The translations under genes and the position numbers were made by a program. Under the pieces are notes generated by a model. The model did no database searches, had not been told where the DNA came from, and worked only from the letters and a program-made list of their open reading frames with translations. DNA of 64,000 nucleotides, taken from Ehretia macrophylla (lineage: Eukaryota > Streptophyta > Magnoliopsida > Boraginales > Ehretiaceae). The first letter of the stretch is position 1. Every line of letters begins with the position of its first letter. The stretch is taken from the NCBI GenBank assembly GCA_037974665.1, contig CM075764.1, forward strand, positions 118,358,325 through 118,422,324, written 5' to 3'. Shown in pieces: positions 59,961 through 64,000 of this stretch.

Positions 59961-60853
59961 TTAAGCAAGATTGGATTGCTCATCATGATCTGAATTGTTG
60001 TTCCAACATTCTGAGGCATAGTGTCCAAATTTGTGGCAGTTATAATATTCAACATTTCTTTTGTTTCCAGAATTTCCACGTCCATGACCAGCAGATCTAC
60101 CTCTTCCTTTACCTTTGCCATCTTTGTTAACAAAATTATTTGATTTTTTTTGTTGAGATTGGTCATCAAAATTACCTCTACCTCGACCTCGTCCTCGATA
60201 ATTGTTGCCACGTCCGCTACCACGTTGAGAACCTCCACTTCTTGGTTTTTGATCTTGCAAATTAAGCTTTGATTCCAAAGCTTGTTCAATTGGGGTAGAA
60301 TTAGAATTCTTCTTCATGCGTTGCTCATGGACTTGGAGTGATCCCATCAACTCTTCTATAGTGAGTGTATCCAACTCTTTCGATTCTTCAATTGCGACTA
60401 CCACATGCTCAAAGTTCTTTGTGAGAGACCACAATATTTTCTCTATCACTTGAATATCCTCAATTGGTTCTCCATTTTTTTTCAATTGATTAACAATTGA
60501 AAGTAGGCAAAAAAAGTAATCAGAAACAGATTCATCTTCTCACATGTGAGCATTTTCGAACTCACCTCGTAACGTTTGCAAACGAACTCTCTTGACTCGT
60601 TCAACTCCTTTGAACAAAGTTGCAAGTTTATCCCATGCTTCTTTTCTTGATTTTGCTTCTGCAATTTTTTCGAACATGGATTCGCCAACGCCTTGGTAAA
60701 GCAAGAACAATACTTTTTTTTATCTTTCTTTCTTGTTTCACGAAGAGAATTTATCTGCTTCGCGTTGAGAGTTGCTTCAACTTCTGCGGTGGGTTCAACA
60801 TACTCATTTGTTAGAATGTCCCAAAGATCTTGAGACCCAAATAGAGCCTTCAT
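59961..60853 (-). pseudogene. Copia 3 gag remnants
   Basis: Two frames: 60482-60853 starts MKALFGSQDLWDI (UBN2 gag family) and goes out of frame after about 50 codons; 59961-60485 continues with VAIEESKELDTLTIEELMGS, an Arg/Gly-rich tract and the CCHC knuckle. The first Cys of the knuckle is Tyr (YYNCHKFGHYASEC), so zinc binding is impaired. Confidence 0.88.
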
Positions 60854-60962
60854 TTGAATACTCCAGTTTTCATAATTTTCACCAGTGAGTTTTAGTAGTT
60901 GTGGCTACAAAAGATTGTATGCTATGATTCATACACTCAAAACCGTGGCTCTGATGCCACTA

Positions 60963-61357
60963 TGTTGGAAATTGATTCGTAATTACGTGTAGTGGCAAAA
61001 GATTTACGAGACTCAATTTAGAATTTATGAATCCTCACACATAAATTACACAGAAATGCTCTGTTTATGTTAAACTCACAAAATATTACAAAGAGTTTTT
61101 CTCACTCTCTTTTTTGTATCTTTTCTTGTGTCAAAACACAAAACCAATACACTTATTTATACTAATAGCTAGCAATACAAAGAGTCACATACTAAATGCA
61201 CCTAGAAAAGTTAAGAGACACAATATTAAATATGAACCTAGAAATACTAAAAGCCACAAGACAATGAATCTGCAATTAAACTTCTTTATGTGTACCAAAT
61301 ACTTTTCCTTTCCATTTTTCCAAGAGTTAATTCGGGTTTGATTTGCAATCTCCAACA
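60963..61357 (-). repeat. Copia 3, 5' LTR
   Basis: A 395-bp terminal repeat next to the primer-binding site; clearly more diverged from its partner than the Copia 1 LTR pair. Confidence 0.9.
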
Positions 61358-61420
61358 ACCACACAACTGGCATCGTGGACAATTCCCCAGTCGACATCAT
61401 CTTGTTTTGTTAGCAATATT

Positions 61421-61798
61421 CCATTTTTTTTCTCTCAATGATAGAAAATTCTTTCATATTTACATTAAAGACGTCAAATATTAAGACACATAGTCATCGT
61501 CAAAAAAAGTATCATCCAAATTAATCATATCAACATTTATCAAAATTAAGTCTAAAAAATTGATTTGTAATTATTTTAAATTCAAAATATGAACAAATAT
61601 CCAATATGTGAGATAGAAAGGAAAGGATTTTTCCAAGATAGTCCGTAAGTATAGTATTGGCCTTTATCTCCTCTAAAATAAAATAAAAAATAAAAAAAGG
61701 GAAGATAGAAGAAAGAAGAAAAACAAACACCCCATCACATACGTACATACTTGCCGTGATTGTTGCTAGAAATATAACTCGAGTCTAGAATCTTTACA
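61421..61798. other. Spacer before the hydrolase promoter
   Basis: AT-rich sequence with no gene or repeat that I recognise. Confidence 0.4.
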
Positions 61799-61837
61799 TG
61801 ACGTAACAGCTGATGTCATTTCCAACTGACATATAAG
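61799..61837 (+). promoter_or_regulatory. Candidate promoter: TGACG/TGATGTCA sites and TATA-like box
   Basis: TGACGTAA (61799-61806) and TGATGTCA (61811-61818) are TGACG-type bZIP (TGA/as-1-like) motifs spaced closely. An ATATAAG (61831-61837) follows, about 100 bp before the ATG at 61937. This arrangement fits an inducible plant promoter, but it is inference from motifs only. Confidence 0.4.
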
Positions 61838-61936
61838 TACACACACAACACACACTAGTGTCAGCTCCGCAGGTCACTTGTTGCAGTGTCATTAGATCAT
61901 CACTTGTTTGCTGTTCAAAATCCAAGACAACAAATA

Positions 61937-63009
61937 ATGTCAGGGCCTCAGTGCTGTGAAAATCCACCAACCTTGAACCCAGGCAGTGGATCAGGTCATG
62001 TAAAAGAATTTGGAGGCCTCAACTGCTATGTTAATTGTCCACCTGGTTCAAAATCTGCTGTTATTCTTGTCTCTGACGTTTTTGGTATGTCCCTTTTTTT
62101 TATAAAAAAATCCAACTTTGTTACTTGGTTATGGTGAAAAATTAGATTGTTTCATGAATCTGATGTAATTTTATGTTTTGTTCTTGAATTTATGTATATG
62201 GGTTACTATTTTCTTTCCGATAAATATATATATATATAATACACTTTTCTTTTAAGAGTTTAAATTGTTTAAATTTTTAAATGAGATAATAATTTAATAT
62301 AATATGGGAGCTCACTAAACGGTTTGATTCCTCGTCGTTAGCTATTAAAAATATTTAAATAACTTTACACGTGCAAGGCTCGAAGATTAAATTTTTGGCT
62401 CGAAGATTAAATTTTTAATGAGGTGGTAACTTAATATTTATTATATTGGGTTGCTGATTCTTGTTTGCTTGGTCCTGAAAACTTGTATGATTATCTTACT
62501 TCATATCAGCTGATTATATATTTATAGATACGTATAGAGTGTTTTTTTTATTTGTGTTGGTTTTGTCTTGTGGTTTTCTGTTTTAATTCTGATAATTTAC
62601 ACCTTCTTGGTTTTCATCATTGTCTCATAGGCGGATTTAAAATTTTGTTTAGTGAGACTATTAAAGACACAATTTAAAACTCAATACAAATATATATATA
62701 TATTTTTTTTCTGTTGGGCTGATTGAGGTTTTAGATTAAAAATAATTGCAAAGACCGTGGATGATATCAGGCTGATTTGTGTAATTTCCAAGATGAAGTA
62801 CATGAGTTGATCAAGGGGGGGAAATACAATTTTATCTTTTTTTTTTTTTGGGAACATCTTCCTTTTCCTGTTTAGGTACTCATTTTCACCTTATGTCTCT
62901 GTGAACTTATGTGCAATTAATTTGAAACTATTATCCTTGATTAAAGTTAATCATTGACTAATCAAGATCGATTTTTGACCTTTGCAGGTTATGAAGCACC
63001 AAACTTAAG
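61937..63009 (+). CDS. Dienelactone hydrolase family protein, first two exons (partial)
   Basis: Exon 1 is 61937-62084 (49 codons + 1 base; donor GTATGT), exon 2 is 62988-63009 (acceptor tttgcag, donor GTAAAC). They join in phase to give MSGPQCCENPPTLNP at the start and SDVFGYEAPNLR at the junction. This is the N-terminus of the plant dienelactone-hydrolase-like alpha/beta-hydrolases (annotated in Arabidopsis as endo-1,3;1,4-beta-D-glucanase-like, At3g23600 type); the conserved GPQCC and SDVFG(Y/F)EAP motifs are clear. The catalytic Cys, Asp and His come from later exons beyond 64000. A start 51 bases upstream would need a GTG, so the ATG at 61937 is chosen. It is probably a cytosolic hydrolase; substrate unknown. 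Confidence 0.88.
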
Positions 63010-64000
63010 GTAAACAACTCTTATATTGCTTAGCAATTGCATACTAAAGTGGTAGGATATTCTGCTGGGAGCATTCATTTCATTTCACTAATAAGTATGT
63101 GCTAAATTTTTCCGTCCCCCTCGCTCATCGGCCTCTAAGCCAGCCTCCAAATGTAGTAATTTTCTGTGCTAAGCGTAGGCTGGTCGTTAAGCTTGACACC
63201 ATAAGGATTCTAGAATCTGCTCTGAGGTTAAGTGTCTCAATGTCGTGCTTCTGTTTCTATCAAAAGTACCTTCATATTCATTTGTGGGGAGTATGAAGGA
63301 GGAACAAGTTCTATATAGTATGGCTTCTTTCTCGAATGTTCTTACATTTTCCTAAGTACATATGACTAACCGAAGACACCAGTTATGACATTATTTTAGA
63401 GCATATCAGTGCGGTGTATCATTCTAGATTTTAGGTCTTTTTTTTTTTTCCCTCTTTAGCCGATAGATGTTGCCATTTTCTGTTCAGCTTTTTGTGTTCT
63501 CTTAATGATTATCTATTGTTAAAAATTTCCTTGATTTGGAATTAAGTTATACCTAAGCACAGTTTTCCTTGCCCTCGTTAAACTATAGAATACCTGTGGA
63601 GGCTACGTCTTTCACCAACCTTGTTGAATTTTAAGGCCGAACTATATGCTTGTACATGCATTTAATCATTATAGCGTTTACATGTAATGAATGTGGCTGC
63701 TCCTATGCGTATTTTCACTAATCATATGCATCCATGAGATTCTTGCTTGCTTCTATGTGGTGAAAGATTTGAGTAGTTCAGTAAGATCACCAATTATTGC
63801 TTTCATGGATTTTGGCACAATGAATTCCCCTATCTATTGTAATGAGTACAGATTTATGGTATATATCGGATTGACAAATGTCCTTTACTAAGAACATAAA
63901 ATAACATCACTCGTAAAGTAATCAAGCTTTTCTGCAACAGCTTCTGTTTTTTCTTTCAAAACCTTTTCTTCCATTCACAGCTGTTAGAAACTTTGTTCCA
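63010..64000 (+). other. Intron 2 of the hydrolase gene
   Basis: I could not find the expected third exon (the KLADKVA-type segment) before the window ends, so this is read as intron. Intron 1 (62085-62987) carries a 20-base tandem duplication near 62392-62417 (ggctcgaagattaaattttt twice). Confidence 0.5.

Larger units (their letters stand above)
56433..61357 (-). mobile_element. Copia LTR retrotransposon 3 (decayed), nested in a LINE
   Basis: LTRs at 56433-56853 (3') and 60963-61357 (5') start TGTTGGAAATTGA and end CAATCTCCAACA in + orientation. The PBS on the - strand, TGGCATCAGAGCCACGG (60943-60959), lies three bases from the 5' LTR. Gag, protease, integrase, RT and RNase H follow in Copia order in several frames. 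The target duplication is imperfect: on the - strand GTGGT before and GTATT after; dropping one copy restores the LINE frame. Multiple stops and frameshifts mean it is inactive. Confidence 0.9.

Noticed and set aside
61886..61936. Upstream extension of the hydrolase protein
   Set aside because: It would need a GTG start; the family's N-terminus matches the ATG at 61937.
1..64000. CRISPR array or bacterial operon
   Set aside because: Repeats are degenerate and AT-rich without unique spacers of constant length, and the genes are spliced plant genes.

Overview
This window is nuclear DNA of a flowering plant, most likely a eudicot. The evidence is AT-rich spacers, spliced genes, plant-specific families (DC1 zinc-finger proteins, an E-class PPR editing factor, F-box, FAR1/MULE transposase) and dense Copia, Mutator, hAT, Harbinger and LINE insertions. 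The species cannot be named from the sequence alone.

The backbone is a DC1 gene (+ strand) followed by a PPR gene (- strand), present three times. The left remnant (about 1-4263) keeps only the last third of a DC1 exon and a central slice of the PPR gene. The middle unit (about 21240-37112) has a complete DC1 gene (27837-30460) but a broken PPR copy (35869-37112). The right unit (about 37735-55750) has a complete DC1 gene (46919-49521) and the only intact PPR gene (53668-55749), which looks like MITOCHONDRIAL EDITING FACTOR 18. The truncated PPR copies stop at different codons, as expected if the tandem-duplication breakpoints fell inside the PPR gene.

Between the left remnant and the middle unit lie: a decayed CNNM-type (DUF21 + CBS) gene, 5405-9732, missing its 5' end and carrying a nonsense codon; a 987-bp Mutator-type element with a perfect 9-bp target duplication; an F-box pseudogene; and a 7.5-kb Copia element (12774-20248) with nearly identical LTRs but several disabling lesions.

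The two large units differ mainly by mobile insertions, and each unit serves as the empty site for the other. The middle unit carries a 4-kb Mutator-like element with a FAR1-type transposase (21725-25794) and a hAT deletion derivative (32647-33952). The right unit carries a decayed Copia element (38459-44053) and a Harbinger/Tourist-like MITE with a huge TAA expansion (44689-45730). An LTR fragment (37113-37631) sits exactly at the junction of the two units.

To the right of the intact PPR gene, a LINE 3' fragment is split by a third Copia element (56433-61357). The window ends in the first two coding exons of a dienelactone-hydrolase-family gene (from 61937).

Genes likely to be functional are the two DC1 genes, the PPR gene and the hydrolase. 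I saw no CRISPR array, no confident tRNA or rRNA gene, and no undescribed multi-gene system. The most informative novelty is the tandem DC1-PPR locus with its reciprocal empty sites and diverging DC1 copies.
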